Source of the DNA: HGM13233 sp900762805
GTDB taxonomy: Bacteria > Bacillota > Clostridia > Oscillospirales > Ruminococcaceae
DNA: 64,000 nt
Assembly: GCA_937993755.1 (NCBI GenBank)
Contig: CALKMA010000015.1
Coordinates: 13,941 to 77,940, forward strand
Reading direction: 5' to 3'
Under the pieces are notes generated by a model. That model made no database searches. It worked only from the letters and a program-made list of their open reading frames with translations, and was not told the DNA's origin. Position numbers and translations under genes: made by a program. Shown piece after piece: positions 63,466 to 64,000 of this stretch; within the stretch, counting starts at the first letter, position 1, and each line of letters begins with the position of its first letter.

Positions 63466-63494
63466 ATTATATAGAAAAAGGTATACGCTGTCAA
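63466..63494 (-). promoter_or_regulatory. Consensus sigma-A promoter for the tetR gene
   Basis: Minus strand: TTGACA (63,494-63,489), a 17-base spacer and TATAAT (63,471-63,466), both boxes perfect. ATGTTCACTGTGCAT overlaps the start site. Confidence 0.75.
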
Positions 63495-63720
63495 GAAGGA
63501 AACGTTACATGACTCGATGCACAAAAACTCTACTTGAGTATCAAATTGGCAGTTGTTATAATATTTGCATGCCTATGCAGAGGAGGATTCTCAAATCCTC
63601 ATGTTTGCTTGGATCTTCTATGCTGCGGCGGCAGGACTGCCCACCTTTGATACACTATACTGGAAAAGGTACCATCAAGATTTATGCGCAAAATTATTTG
63701 CAGGCTCCGGCTGAATGAAG

Positions 63721-64000
63721 TCAGCCGGCAATGAAGGCGTCGTCCAGAGCGGCCTCCAAGTGCTTCATATTCATGTACTTTTTGTTGCCCCACTGCGTCC
63801 CCGCCACATGGCGCAGCCGGGCACAGACCAGCATCAACGCCGAGTTTCCGTCCGGGAAAGCGCCGACTACCCTCGTCCTGCGCCGGATCTCCCGGTTCAG
63901 CCGTTCGATTACATTGTTGGTTCGAAGCTTTGTCCAGTGCTCAGAGGGAAAATCGCAGTAGGTCAGCGTTTCCTCAATGCCAGTCTCTACTTTCTTTGCA
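63721..64000 (-). CDS. IS256-family transposase, C-terminal part (cut by window end)
   Basis: 92 codons on the minus strand, open to the window edge: WTKLRTNNVIERLNREIRRR followed by TRVVGAFPDGNSALMLVCARLRH. This is the hallmark C-terminal region of IS256-family transposases, containing the catalytic Glu (NNVIERLNREI). It ends with TGA at 63,723-63,721. The rest lies to the right of the window. The 3' end of the IS should lie between here and about 63,600, but I could not define the inverted repeat with only one end present. Confidence 0.88.
   Translation of the reverse strand, partial: AKKVETGIEETLTYCDFPSEHWTKLRTNNVIERLNREIRRRTRVVGAFPDGNSALMLVCARLRHVAGTQWGNKKYMNMKHLEAALDDAFIAG

Overview
The window looks like chromosome from a high-GC, low-temperature-independent label aside, a spore-forming member of the class Clostridia (Oscillospirales-like). 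The evidence is gene content and order: yqfC-yqfD-phoH-ybeY-era-yqzL-recO, a YlbJ-like sporulation protein, an ANTAR regulator beside a glutamine synthetase, DUF3842, DUF3793 and DUF5711 proteins, consensus sigma-A promoters and AGGAGG-type ribosome binding sites. No rRNA gene or CRISPR array was seen. One tRNA gene (Thr, anticodon CGT) is present.

Bases 1-46,130 are a compact, GC-rich housekeeping block. In order it holds: thioredoxin and DUF3842; an ECF substrate-binding subunit behind its own promoter and leader; sporulation genes leading into phoH-ybeY-era-recO-mutS2; carD facing tldD-tldE; ruvC, ruvA-ruvB; glmM, a methyltransferase, ecfA1-ecfA2-ecfT-truA, a DUF5711 protein, a CvpA-like protein and a ClpE-like unfoldase; a VanY-type carboxypeptidase; rpmE; a YigZ-family protein, a glycosyltransferase and ruvX; a metal exporter with a GNAT acetyltransferase; a hydrolase; a DUF3793-flavodoxin pair behind a palindromic operator; pyrG; the ANTAR regulator and glnA; a divergent MurE; a PASTA pseudokinase; and lysC.

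Bases 46,130-64,000 are a mosaic of accessory and decaying DNA. An FtsX-type ABC operon has an in-frame amber codon in its ATPase signature motif. A serC-serA-DUF1015 serine operon follows. An ISL3-family insertion sequence (terminal inverted repeats near 53,904 and 60,802) is split at its first catalytic aspartate by about 5.45 kb of foreign DNA. That cargo carries truncated parB and parA genes, a nuclease C-terminal relic, and an intact low-GC peptide-modification cluster: a 35-residue Cys-rich precursor, a radical SAM/SPASM enzyme, a gluzincin metallopeptidase and a peptide-exporting ABC transporter. To the right of the IS lie a TSCPD-protein relic, a CyuA-type cysteine desulfidase, a decayed membrane-protein gene with an operator-like palindrome, a TetR regulator and the 3' end of an IS256 transposase.

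The most notable system is the peptide cluster at 55,897-59,886. Its four genes form a plausible complete pathway: precursor, thioether-type radical SAM modification, leader removal by a soluble gluzincin rather than a C39 domain, and export.
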